The notes below the pieces were generated by a model. The model saw only the letters and a program-made list of their open reading frames with translations. It was not told the origin of the DNA and did no database searches. A stretch of 64,000 nucleotides of DNA from JADJLQ01 sp038251405 (lineage in GTDB: Bacteria > Bacteroidota > Bacteroidia > Chitinophagales > Saprospiraceae). The first letter of the stretch is position 1; each line of letters opens with the position of its first letter. A program made the translations under genes and the position numbers. Of the stretch, positions 54,526-62,729 are shown piece after piece. The DNA is taken from assembly GCA_038251405.1 (NCBI GenBank), contig JBBSBH010000012.1:62001-126000 (forward strand), written 5' to 3'.

Positions 54526-55362
54526 TCAAGCATTTTCCAATGTTGCTATATCAAACTTCTTCATTTTCATAAATGCATCTATCACTGATTGCCCTTTTTC
54601 TGCCATTAATCGACCAAGTATAGAAGGCACTACTTGCCAGGACACCCCAAATGGATCTACCAGCCATCCACATTGACTTTCTTTGCCACCATTTGATGTA
54701 AGCTTTTCCCAATAAAAATCAATTTCCTTTTGATCATCACAGGGTATTACGAGTGAAATAGCTTCATTAAATTTAAAATCGTGAGGCGCTGAACTATCCA
54801 TAGCTGTAAACCATTGATCATACAATTTAAACTGGGAATGTTTTATATTTCCCTCGGTATCGGATTCCCCTTTTTCGTATTTATTTAGAGCATAAACCGA
54901 AGAAGCTGGAAATACATTTGTATAAAAATTGATGGCTTCTTCTGCCTTGCCATTATTTTCTTTAGTGAACATGAGATTAGGAATTATTTTTTGGCCAGCA
55001 TCACCCACCTTTCCTATCATTAGCTGCCAATTCACTCCAAACTTATCCGAACACCAACCATACTTTTCGCTCCAGGGATATGTATTCAGAGGCATCATCA
55101 CATTTCCATCTATGGACAATGCATTCCAATAGCGATTTATTTCATGCTCAGAATCACAGGTTACAAAAAACGAAATGGAAGGATTTATTTTAAATATTGG
55201 CCCTCCATTTAGTCCCATAAATTTCACACCTTCCAGTTCAAATAGTACTACCATTGGATTTTCTGAGGTAATCATCGATTCATCAAAGACGGAGCAGTAA
55301 AACTCAGCAGCATCTTTAGCCTTTTGATCAAACCAAAGACAGGGATAAATTTTATTATTCAT
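54526..55362 (-). CDS. Two-domain VOC/PhnB-like protein
   Basis: The 278-residue protein has two PhnB-like (3-demethylubiquinone methyltransferase-type) VOC domains. The first (about 1-120) has YPCLWFDQKAKDAAEFYCSV and YGWCSDKFGVNWQLM. The second (about 121-270) has IIPNLMFTKENNGKAEEAIN and CGWLVDPFGVSWQVVPSIL. Such proteins are metal-binding and poorly characterised. Its start overlaps the DUF1801 gene by 4 nt. It is the last gene of a three-gene minus-strand unit. Confidence 0.88.
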   Translation of the reverse strand: MNNKIYPCLWFDQKAKDAAEFYCSVFDESMITSENPMVVLFELEGVKFMGLNGGPIFKINPSISFFVTCDSEHEINRYWNALSIDGNVMMPLNTYPWSEKYGWCSDKFGVNWQLMIGKVGDAGQKIIPNLMFTKENNGKAEEAINFYTNVFPASSVYALNKYEKGESDTEGNIKHSQFKLYDQWFTAMDSSAPHDFKFNEAISLVIPCDDQKEIDFYWEKLTSNGGKESQCGWLVDPFGVSWQVVPSILGRLMAEKGQSVIDAFMKMKKFDIATLENA

Positions 55363-55745
55363 TTTTTCATTGCTTTTTTTAGATCCGCTATTTCCTTATT
55401 TTCCTTGATTCTGGTTTCAATTATCTGCTTTAATAATGCATTTGGAATAGGCTTGTCAGGCAAAAACTGAACCGTAGAAATTGAAAATTTAAATCCTTTT
55501 AATTCTTCTTTGAATTTGGCCAAAGTGGTTGCATTTGCTGTAGTAAAACTACAGTGAACTTTATGTGCAGCGAATCCTACCAACATACCGTCCTGTTTGT
55601 ACATGGGTATTTGATAACTGATCAGTTCTTCCGCTTGAGGAGCCGTTATTTTGATCAATTTCCGAAGATTTTTTAATACCTTTTGTTTGTCTGCAGATTG
55701 AGCTCTAATGTACTCATCTACCGATTGGTAATCTGTCTTAGCCAT
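55359..55745 (-). CDS. DUF1801 family protein
   Basis: The 128-residue protein matches DUF1801 (YdhG-like): SVDEYIRAQSADKQKVLKNL, APQAEELISYQIPMYKQDGM, VGFAAHKVHCSF and a C-terminal helical tail. Function is uncertain; a Fe-chaperone-like fold is known for the family. It overlaps the two-domain VOC gene by 4 nt and is preceded by another VOC gene at 3 nt, so all three are one operon. Confidence 0.88.
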   Translation of the reverse strand: MAKTDYQSVDEYIRAQSADKQKVLKNLRKLIKITAPQAEELISYQIPMYKQDGMLVGFAAHKVHCSFTTANATTLAKFKEELKGFKFSISTVQFLPDKPIPNALLKQIIETRIKENKEIADLKKAMKK

Positions 55746-55748
55746 ATG

Positions 55749-56192
55749 CTATTTAGTATTGAAGTTTATCATCCATTGTACGCCAAATTTATCTATACAA
55801 CTACCGTAGTACGCTCCCCAAAACATATCATCCATAGGCATAGTCACCTCACCATTATCAGATAATGCATCAAACAATTTTTTTGCTTCTGCTTTTGAAT
55901 CCGGCTCGATCATAATATGACTGTTATTTCCCATATTAAGTTTAAAACCCATAGATTCTGGTGCATCAGTACCCATCAATAAATGACCCCCGATAATAGG
56001 CAATTCTATATGCATGATTAAGTTTTTATCCTCTTCAGCAAGTGGTGGCATATCTTCCTGAGGAGGCATATCACCCATCCTTGAAATACCGTTACCCTCC
56101 ATATTGAATTCTGTACCAAAAACAGATCTGTAAAAATTGAATGCTTCTTCCGTGTTTCTGGAAAAGTTTAGATAAGTACTTACTCTAGCCAT
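55749..56192 (-). CDS. VOC-family (PhnB-like) protein
   Basis: The 147-residue single-domain protein has RVSTYLNFSRNTEEAFNFYR, HLLMGTDAPESMGF and WGAYYGSCIDKFGVQWMINF, the usual PhnB-like VOC pattern. It is the first gene of the operon with DUF1801 and the two-domain VOC protein. Substrate is unknown. An SRPBCC pseudogene lies directly upstream on the same strand. Confidence 0.88.
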   Translation of the reverse strand: MARVSTYLNFSRNTEEAFNFYRSVFGTEFNMEGNGISRMGDMPPQEDMPPLAEEDKNLIMHIELPIIGGHLLMGTDAPESMGFKLNMGNNSHIMIEPDSKAEAKKLFDALSDNGEVTMPMDDMFWGAYYGSCIDKFGVQWMINFNTK

Positions 56193-56218
56193 AAATTTTA
56201 AAATTTTTAATTTGATTC

Positions 56219-56479
56219 TTAATATTTTTGTAAACCTGCTAATGCCTTAGGCGATGTCTTGTCAAAATAGGATTCAAATACACCACCTGAGTCCAACTCT
56301 TAATGCAATTTAGTTCCTTCATTCACAATTTCAAAAATATAATTTTCTTTTGATCCACCCAAGTCTCAATAGATGGTCCAGGCTTTAGTTCCTAGCTCAT
56401 CGATCATGTTTTGATAGACTTCTTCCTTTGGCGAATAAATAATTATTTTATAAATTATTTTCTCAACGTTATCCCCCAT
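56219..56479 (-). pseudogene. Decayed SRPBCC/AHSA1-family gene
   Basis: An 87-codon frame on the minus strand reads as a shrunken SRPBCC protein. It starts MGDNVEKIIYKIIIYSPKEE, has an in-frame TGA after KAWTIY, continues GGSKENYIFEIVNEGTKLH to a TAA, and ends GGVFESYFDKTSPKALAGLQ. Most of the middle of the usual 150-residue domain is missing. Two stops plus a large deletion in one frame mark it as a pseudogene. It fills most of the 347-bp gap here. Such genes are often beside VOC/DUF1801 genes. Confidence 0.7.
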
Positions 56480-56508
56480 TTTGGGGAGTCCGATAAATAT
56501 TTTTACTT

Positions 56509-56516
56509 TAAATTTG
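56509..56516 (+). promoter_or_regulatory. -7 box of the VOC gene
   Basis: TAAATTTG is an exact TAnnTTTG, 23 nt before the ATG of the plus-strand VOC gene. Confidence 0.45.
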
Positions 56517-56539
56517 AAATTACAAGAAATTAAAAAAAC

Positions 56540-56938
56540 ATGACTTTTAAAAATGCAATCTCCTGGTTTGAAATACCTACTACAGATATCGATAGAGCTG
56601 CAGCATTTTATGAAGCAGTATTTGATACTAAGCTTGCACCTATGGATATGCCCAATCTCAAAATGCGTATGTTTCCATTGGAAGACAGGATGGGGGTAGG
56701 TGGAGCTTTAACTTTTGCTGAAGGCTTCTATACGCCATCTTCCACCCTCGGACCACTTATTTACTTAAATGGCAATCCGGATGTTCAACTATTTTTAGAC
56801 AGAATAGAATTTGCCGGCGGCAAAATCGTTGTACCTAAAACACAAATCTCTCCTGAATATGGATATATGGCGGTGTTTTTGGATACCGAGGGAAATAGAA
56901 TTGCATTGCATTCTATCCCTGAAAGTATGACCCTGTAA
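56540..56938 (+). CDS. VOC-family protein (glyoxalase-like)
   Basis: The 132-residue protein begins ISWFEIPTTDIDRAAAFYEA and has GGKIVVPKTQISPEYGYMAV and TEGNRIALHSIP, a common glyoxalase/VOC subgroup. Substrate is unknown. It is divergent from the VOC/DUF1801 operon and has its own -7 box. Confidence 0.88.
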   Translation: MTFKNAISWFEIPTTDIDRAAAFYEAVFDTKLAPMDMPNLKMRMFPLEDRMGVGGALTFAEGFYTPSSTLGPLIYLNGNPDVQLFLDRIEFAGGKIVVPKTQISPEYGYMAVFLDTEGNRIALHSIPESMTL

Positions 56939-57004
56939 CCTAAAATACCTTTATTTAAATGATACCTTTTTATAATTATTGAAACGCAATTCTAATTCTT
57001 AAAA

Positions 57005-57352
57005 ATGCTTACTGCAATTCATCCCAAACTCCCGATGCGTGACAAATCAGTTACCAGAGATTTTTATATTAACCAATTAGGATTCAAAGACATTGGTAAA
57101 GAGGATTATGATGGTTATCTGATGGTAAAAAAAGACGATATCGAAATTCATTTTTTTGAGTTTAAGGATCTGGAACCCAAAGAAAACTATGGTCAGGTTT
57201 ATATCCGCACTGATAATATTGAAGAATTTTACGAATATGTTCAGAGAATGAATATAAAACACACGAAACTTTCAAGTTTTCCCTGGATGCAGCGAGAGTT
57301 CTCAATATATGATCCCGATACTAATTTACTTACCATTGGTCAGTCGGTTTAA
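57005..57352 (+). CDS. VOC-family protein (bleomycin-resistance-like)
   Basis: The 115-residue protein shows HPKLPMRDKSVTRDFYINQL, VKKDDIEIHFFEF, YGQVYIRTDNIEEFYEYV and REFSIYDPDTNLLTIG. This is the pattern of bleomycin-resistance-like VOC proteins, which bind rather than modify ligands. A resistance role is not established. It follows the previous VOC gene by 66 nt and may be co-transcribed. Confidence 0.85.
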   Translation: MLTAIHPKLPMRDKSVTRDFYINQLGFKDIGKEDYDGYLMVKKDDIEIHFFEFKDLEPKENYGQVYIRTDNIEEFYEYVQRMNIKHTKLSSFPWMQREFSIYDPDTNLLTIGQSV

Positions 57353-57407
57353 GAAATTAATCCATAGATAACAAGGGATTATCTTCGCTCTTCGATTAAA
57401 TCATTTT

Positions 57408-57605
57408 ATGCAATTTTCAATATCCGGTGACTTCTGCAAAACAGGCACCCACCCTTTTTTTGATGCAGTAAGCTTATTACAATTAATTTTCACGTGGGCA
57501 GAATCTGATCTTGATCCTATTTCTCAAATTTCCAGTGTGATGATTGAATCATTTAAATCTGATGTTGGTATAAGGATGGAGTTCCTCGAAATTTTGAAAC
57601 AATAA
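57408..57605 (+). CDS. Doubtful small hypothetical protein
   Basis: A 65-codon ATG frame lies between the VOC gene and the metallo-hydrolase gene, ending 9 nt before the latter (AAASLL-type match absent; segments FDAVSLLQLIFTW and SVMIESFKSDVG). No domain or leader is recognised. Position on the coding strand makes it possible, but it may be a chance frame or a relic. Confidence 0.3.
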   Translation: MQFSISGDFCKTGTHPFFDAVSLLQLIFTWAESDLDPISQISSVMIESFKSDVGIRMEFLEILKQ

Positions 57606-57614
57606 TTCAGTAAT

Positions 57615-58659
57615 ATGGGAAATCAATTTGGAGGAAAAATAACCCGGCAACTTTTGGAAAAATATGCCCAGTCACCCCATTGGGATGGAGAAAAATTTGT
57701 CAACCTGGAAGAAACAATAATGGAAATGAATCTTGGGAAAGTACCTGGTTTATTGATGAATAGATATTTTAATAATGTACAAAGAGAGCCATCTTCCGCA
57801 TTACCCATAATCCCATTTAATGAACAAAATTTTTTGGAAGCTTCCAATAAAATGAAATTTATATGGTATGGACATTCGGTAATGCTAATTCGCATGAACA
57901 ATAAAACGATCCTGATAGATCCCATGCTCGGCCCTGATGCCTCGCCAGTAGCGCCATTTTCTACAAAACGTTTTTAGTACTAATTCGCTGGATTTGATTT
58001 CTGATTTTCCTGAAATAGATGTAGTCCTGTTAACACATGATCACTATGATCATCTTGACTTTGCCAGCTTTCAAAAACTTAAACCAAAAGTGAAGCAATA
58101 TTTTGTGGCACTTGGACTTGGTCGTCATCTGATGGATTGGGGCATCGATAAAAATGATATTACTGAATTTGATTGGTGGGAAAATAAATTATTTGCAAAT
58201 ATTAATATCACATTTACTCCCAGCAGACATTTCTCAGGAAGAGGACTTCGAGATAGATTTAAATCACTTTGGGGTGGCTGGACATTAAAAACCGAAAATG
58301 AAAATATCTATTTCAGCGGAGATGGTGGTTTCGGAAACCATTTTAAGGAAGTGGGAGAAAAGCTCGGACCTTTTGATTTTGGGTTTATGGAATGCGGTCA
58401 ATACAATGAGCTTTGGCATCTGATGCATATGTATCCTGAGGAAAGTGTGCATGCAGGTATGGAAGCTAAAGTAAAAATGATAATGCCTGTGCATTGGGGA
58501 GCCTTTTCATTGGCCATGCATGCCTGGTCAGATCCTGTTGATAGATTTGTAGATGAAGCGATCAAATGTAAAATCAATTATATTGTACCCCGGCTTGGGG
58601 ATTTAATTGATTTGAATCAAGATGCCTCTAGTATTAAATGGTGGCTGGACTATATTTAA
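57615..58659 (+). pseudogene. Metallo-beta-lactamase-fold hydrolase gene split by a frameshift
   Basis: Residues 1-120 in the first frame contain the start of an MBL-fold protein (FIWYGHSVMLIRMNNKTILI, DPMLGP) and stop at 57975-57977. A second frame carries on with STNSLDLISDFPEIDVVLLT and the metal motif THDHYDHLD, then FSGDGGFGNH and MIMPVHWGAFSL. Removing one T from the T5 run at 57971-57975 joins them without loss, giving about 347 residues, a normal length for the NAPE-PLD-like group. It may be a real mutation or an assembly error. All catalytic residues are otherwise intact. It is convergent with the epimerase gene (4-nt overlap). Confidence 0.8.
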
Positions 58660-59687
58660 TTAATAATCATTCCCTGATCTACTAAATCCGCACCAGTTCC
58701 ATTCACTTCAGGATAAATTGCTTTTCCAAAATCTAAATATACCCCTGTGGCAGGGTCATTCGATATCAAAATAGACCCATCCATGTCTGCATAATCTACT
58801 AAAGGCAGTATCTGGCCAAGTGCAGATATACCTACAGAGGTTTCAGTCATACACCCAATCATTACTTTCAAGTCATTTTCCCGGGCTAGATCTATCATTT
58901 GTAAAGCAGGAGTAAGCCCACCACATTTCATAAGCTTTATATTAATACCATGGAATTTCCCTATACATTTAATTACATCATCAGGAGTATGGCACGACTC
59001 ATCTGCAAATATCGGTAGTGCCGTTTCAGCATAAACTTTAGCCATTAGTTCAAACTGATCCATAGCTAATGGCTGCTCTATAAAATCAATATCCAGATCC
59101 TTTAAAAGGAACGAATTTTCAATGGTTTGATGTACTGTCCAACCGGCATTCACATCTACTCGCAAAGGTTTATCCGTATGGGCACGTATAGCCTTCATAA
59201 TCTCCATATCATACTCCGTACCAAGTTTAATTTTATAAATCGGCCAAGGATTTTCATCAATATGTTGAAGCATAGCAGGAATAGAATCTATACCCACCGT
59301 AATACTCGACAATGGATTCTTTGAAGTATCCAGGTTCCAGGAATCAATTAGTTTTTTACCATATAATTTTCCCCAAAGATCATGGTATGCCATGTCCAGG
59401 GCACAAAGCACAAATAAGTCTTCTCTGAATCTTTGAAAAAATTGGGGATATTGAATCAATGGATGCTGAAGATCTAATGATTCCAACCAATCCTTATTCT
59501 TCAAAATCAATTGGACCATGCGATTAAAATCCTTTCCATAATATAAAATCTCTGTAGCTTCCCCATATCCATGATGATCAGTTTCTATAAGTTCAACGAC
59601 CAGGCAATTTCTAAAGCTGGAGCTACCATGGGAGGTAGTAAAGACTTTACGGGTTATTAATTTAAAATGATGTAGTACTACCTTCAT
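58656..59687 (-). CDS. Dipeptide epimerase (L-Ala-D/L-Glu epimerase-like)
   Basis: The 343-residue enolase-superfamily enzyme has catalytic Lys152 and Lys154 (YKIKLG), metal ligands Asp178 (RVDVNAGW), Glu204 (DFIEQPLA) and Asp229 (FADESCH), and Lys251 (INIKLMKCGG). This set fits the dipeptide epimerases that convert L-Ala-D-Glu from peptidoglycan into L-Ala-L-Glu. There is no leader, so it is cytoplasmic. It overlaps the LD-carboxypeptidase gene by 4 nt, supporting a murein-peptide recycling pair. Confidence 0.9.
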   Translation of the reverse strand: MKVVLHHFKLITRKVFTTSHGSSSFRNCLVVELIETDHHGYGEATEILYYGKDFNRMVQLILKNKDWLESLDLQHPLIQYPQFFQRFREDLFVLCALDMAYHDLWGKLYGKKLIDSWNLDTSKNPLSSITVGIDSIPAMLQHIDENPWPIYKIKLGTEYDMEIMKAIRAHTDKPLRVDVNAGWTVHQTIENSFLLKDLDIDFIEQPLAMDQFELMAKVYAETALPIFADESCHTPDDVIKCIGKFHGINIKLMKCGGLTPALQMIDLARENDLKVMIGCMTETSVGISALGQILPLVDYADMDGSILISNDPATGVYLDFGKAIYPEVNGTGADLVDQGMIIN

Positions 59688-60703
59688 GGTAAGGTAACCT
59701 TGAGCTTAAAAGTAGTAGTATCCATGGTGGCAACCGCACCAAATGGCAAGGTGCATTGGTTGGTAATATGCCCAAATGAAAATCCATACAAAGCAGGAAT
59801 TTGGAGTCGGCTGATTCGATCCATTATTACTTCTTTGAGCGTAAAAGATGGACCATTATCCTTTTTCTCGCATCCTTCACACACGCCCACCACTATACCC
59901 TTTATCTTATTCATGGGTAGGGCCTGAAACAATTGGGTAAGCATTCTATCTATTCTGTACGGTACTTCTTCAATATCTTCAATAAATAAAATAGAATCTT
60001 TTTTTAATTTTAAATATTCTGTACCCGCCATGGCAGCAAGCAGGGACAGATTTCCTCCCCAAAGATTGCCCGTTGCAATACCCGGATGAATTATATAACG
60101 CTCATATACTGATTTGCCATCAGCAAATAGTTGGTCGTTCTCAGTAGATGTTTCTATTTCTATCTGATTTCCAGATTCCCCAAAAATCACGGATTTCAAA
60201 TTGGACAACGTATAAGGGGTGAGCTCCGATGATCCTACTGGTGAATGAAAAGTGTGTACCCCTGCTTTCAAATTAATAGCATGATGAAAAGCAGTAATAT
60301 CACTGTATCCCAGCATTGGTTTTGGATTAGATTTTATCAAATCAAAATCGACATATGGCAACAATCGCGTAGATCCATAACCTCCTCTTATACACCATAC
60401 AGCTGCTATTTCAGAATTACTATACATATTGTGAAGATCGGCAAGTCGATGTTGATCACTGCCAGCCAAATAACCAGATTGTTCAAGGATATATTTTCCG
60501 GATATTGCTTTTAGCCCTAATGTTTCCATATTGGCAATGGCTTTGTCCAACCGCTCTTCATTGATGATACCTGCTGGGCATATAAGTCCAATCTTGTCAC
60601 CTTTCTTTAAGTATATAGCCCTTTTTCTGAGTTCCACAGGTTTCTTATTTATTATCATCAGGCTCGAGCCAAGAAGTGATTGAGTGAATGATCTACGATC
60701 CAT
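59684..60703 (-). CDS. S66 LD-carboxypeptidase with Tat-like leader
   Basis: The 339-residue serine peptidase has nucleophile Ser111 in IRGGYGSTRLLPYVDF, catalytic Glu in LFIEDIEEVPYR and His in FGHITNQCTLPFG. It removes the terminal D-Ala from murein tetrapeptides. The N-terminus MDRRSFTQSLLGSSLMI looks like a twin-arginine leader, although most S66 enzymes are cytoplasmic. It is the first gene of a two-gene operon with the dipeptide epimerase. Confidence 0.9.
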   Translation of the reverse strand: MDRRSFTQSLLGSSLMIINKKPVELRKRAIYLKKGDKIGLICPAGIINEERLDKAIANMETLGLKAISGKYILEQSGYLAGSDQHRLADLHNMYSNSEIAAVWCIRGGYGSTRLLPYVDFDLIKSNPKPMLGYSDITAFHHAINLKAGVHTFHSPVGSSELTPYTLSNLKSVIFGESGNQIEIETSTENDQLFADGKSVYERYIIHPGIATGNLWGGNLSLLAAMAGTEYLKLKKDSILFIEDIEEVPYRIDRMLTQLFQALPMNKIKGIVVGVCEGCEKKDNGPSFTLKEVIMDRISRLQIPALYGFSFGHITNQCTLPFGAVATMDTTTFKLKVTLP

Positions 60704-60833
60704 ATAATTTTAGTTGGATAAATATACAACGAAGTCAGGTTTTGAGATTCTACAGATGCAATAATGACATAACTCCTTCACAGAAAGTAGCAGTAAGATT
60801 TCGTCGAGTAATTCAAAGGATTAATCCATATAA

Positions 60834-60935
60834 GTTTCGGCTCGAATTATACTACACCTACATTTACAATGTTTTTAAGAGTGAGTCTTTTCAAAGCCCT
60901 TTGATGATAGAAGTATTATCAAAGGGTTTCTTTTT
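60834..60935 (+). ncRNA. Candidate small RNA, copy B
   Basis: In the gap between two minus-strand genes, the + strand carries GTTTCGGCT (60834-60842), AGTGAGTCTTTTCA (60880-60893) and a strong terminator (60897-60935). This matches the arrangement at 14754-14865. No + strand gene is nearby, so the terminator suggests an independent short transcript of about 80-100 nt. The sequences between the blocks differ between copies. Function is unknown. Confidence 0.4.
60897..60935 (+). terminator. Intrinsic terminator ending candidate sRNA B
   Basis: CCCTTTGATGATA and TATTATCAAAGGG form a 13-bp stem with one G-U pair and a GAAG loop, followed by TTTCTTTTT on the + strand only. The stem overlaps the glpD stop codon (60919-60921) on the other strand. 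Confidence 0.7.
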
Positions 60936-62601
60936 GCCAGGCCATTACGGCCGCATATTGATTTTCAAAATCAACCCTCATTTGGTCTACTTGATCATCT
61001 GAAAGCTTTAGTTCAGCCCTCAATACGTGGAGTAATTCCTCTAAATATTTTTTGATTTTCTCTCGTCCAAAATATAACTGACCACTTCTTCTTATCAGAA
61101 AATCACAGATCGTGCATACCATTTCTTGTTTTATGCCATAGAGCAGTCCTCCTATTTCAAGTCTCAGGTTTGGATCTTCAACGATCCCGTTTTGTTTTTC
61201 GGCCAAGGCTATTATTTGTTCAGTATTTTTACCATAGCGACAAAATAAGTCATGTAATACCTCTTCTTCTACTTCCAGATGATTCTTCAAAGACAGGCAA
61301 TAGTCATAAAGTTTCTCATATTCATCTTCAGATTGAAATTCAGATCCTGAAACATTTGAAAGATCGGTAAGTGCCTCTTCGTGCAAAATTGGTCGCGCTT
61401 TATCCGCCTGCTTTTTAAATTCATCAATAATGATTTGAACCACCCGCTCAGCCATTTTACGGTAACCCGTAAGCTTACCACCTGCAATAGTGATCAATCC
61501 TGAAGGACTAATAAATACTTCATCTTTTCTGGAAAGTTCTTTAAAGTTTTTGCCTGGTTTGAATATCAATGGCCTTAGTCCTGCCCATGTAGAAGATACA
61601 TCCGATTCTTTTAACACAATTTTTGTAAAAATATTATTTGCACTTTCTATTAAGTATTTGACCTCCTGCAGGGTTGCTTGTGGATGCTCTATATCCCCTT
61701 CAAAAGGGGTGTCCGTAGTTCCCACATAGGTATACTGGCCATGTGGAATTGCAAATATCATTCGTTTATCTACACTAGATTCAAAATATACAGGTTGCTT
61801 TATTGGTAGTTTATTTTTAGGGAATACAATATGAATGCCTTTGGATAAGATTACTTTTTTAATACCGCGCTGTGTCTTCTCCTGCTGCGCTACAGTATCG
61901 GTCCATGGTCCGGTGGCATTGACTATAAAATTTGCAAATATCTCATGTTCAATGCCAGTAATCAGGTCTGTGACTTTTACTCCAGCCACTTTATCATTTT
62001 CATATACAAAATCTGTTACCTTCATATAATTCAGTGCGGTAGCATCGCTTTCTATTGCCTTTTTTATAATCTCTAAAGTAAGCCTGCAATCATCCACTTT
62101 ATACTCATAATAAAGACCAGCACCTTTAAGATTATCTTCCTTAAGCAGGGGTTCGATCCTTATGGTAGTGGTTTTCTTCAAGATCATTTTATGTTCTGCC
62201 TTAGCTACTTTAGCCAAACGATCATACATATATAATGCCATGGAAGTAGTCACCGGGCCCATAGCACCACCTTTATAAAATGGTAAAAGCATTTTACATT
62301 TTTCCACCAGGTGACGAGCATTATTATACACTATGGCACGCTCTATTCCAGTTTCTTTTACTAGTCCAAATTGTAATTGTTTGAGATATCTAAGCCCACC
62401 ATGAATAAGTTTAGTAGACCTACTGGAAGTTCCCGCTCCAAAGTCTGTTTTCTCTAAAAGAGCCACTTCAAAGCCCCTATTGGCAGCATCCAATAATATT
62501 CCCGCTCCGGTAATACCACCACCAATTACTAATATATCCACTCTTTTACGAGTAAGTTTATCTATATACAGGGACCGATCGGTACTGGAAAATGGAATCA
62601 T
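60919..62601 (-). CDS. glpD: Aerobic glycerol-3-phosphate dehydrogenase
   Basis: The roughly 560-residue FAD enzyme has the dinucleotide fold VDILVIGGGITGAGILLD, GTSSRSTKLIHGGLRYL, and later TYVGTTDTPFEGD and SPSGLITIAGGKLTGYRKMA. The C-terminal DAO_C domain ends the protein. It oxidises glycerol-3-phosphate at the membrane and passes electrons to quinone. ATG 62601 is chosen because the longer TTG start (62616) lies inside the -7 box. It is divergent from glpK with a shared regulatory gap. Confidence 0.95.
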   Translation of the reverse strand: MIPFSSTDRSLYIDKLTRKRVDILVIGGGITGAGILLDAANRGFEVALLEKTDFGAGTSSRSTKLIHGGLRYLKQLQFGLVKETGIERAIVYNNARHLVEKCKMLLPFYKGGAMGPVTTSMALYMYDRLAKVAKAEHKMILKKTTTIRIEPLLKEDNLKGAGLYYEYKVDDCRLTLEIIKKAIESDATALNYMKVTDFVYENDKVAGVKVTDLITGIEHEIFANFIVNATGPWTDTVAQQEKTQRGIKKVILSKGIHIVFPKNKLPIKQPVYFESSVDKRMIFAIPHGQYTYVGTTDTPFEGDIEHPQATLQEVKYLIESANNIFTKIVLKESDVSSTWAGLRPLIFKPGKNFKELSRKDEVFISPSGLITIAGGKLTGYRKMAERVVQIIIDEFKKQADKARPILHEEALTDLSNVSGSEFQSEDEYEKLYDYCLSLKNHLEVEEEVLHDLFCRYGKNTEQIIALAEKQNGIVEDPNLRLEIGGLLYGIKQEMVCTICDFLIRRSGQLYFGREKIKKYLEELLHVLRAELKLSDDQVDQMRVDFENQYAAVMAWQKETL

Positions 62602-62613
62602 AATTTGCTGGCT

Positions 62614-62621
62614 CAAATGTA
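62614..62621 (-). promoter_or_regulatory. -7 box of glpD
   Basis: On the minus strand this is TACATTTG, an exact TAnnTTTG, ending 12 nt before the ATG at 62601. It overlaps the alternative TTG codon, so that start is unlikely. Confidence 0.5.
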
Positions 62622-62669
62622 ATTAATAGTATGATAAAAAAATATAATATATCATTATTCGCAGGGTTA

Positions 62670-62704
62670 AATTTTTATTAGCTGGTTGATAATTTTTATT
62701 AGCT
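62670..62704 (+). repeat. 14-bp direct repeat in the glpD/glpK gap
   Basis: AATTTTTATTAGCT occurs twice (62670-62683 and 62691-62704), exactly 21 bp apart, that is on the same helical face. It lies between the divergent glpD and glpK starts and close to the likely glpK promoter. A shared regulator site is inferred. Confidence 0.45.
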
Positions 62705-62729
62705 TGTGTTTTGATTAAAAAATCTTAAA

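Noticed and set aside
56362..56370. In-frame TGA in the SRPBCC frame as a possible selenocysteine codon
   Set aside because: A second stop and a large deletion follow in the same frame, so decay is the simpler explanation, and no SECIS-like structure was noticed.
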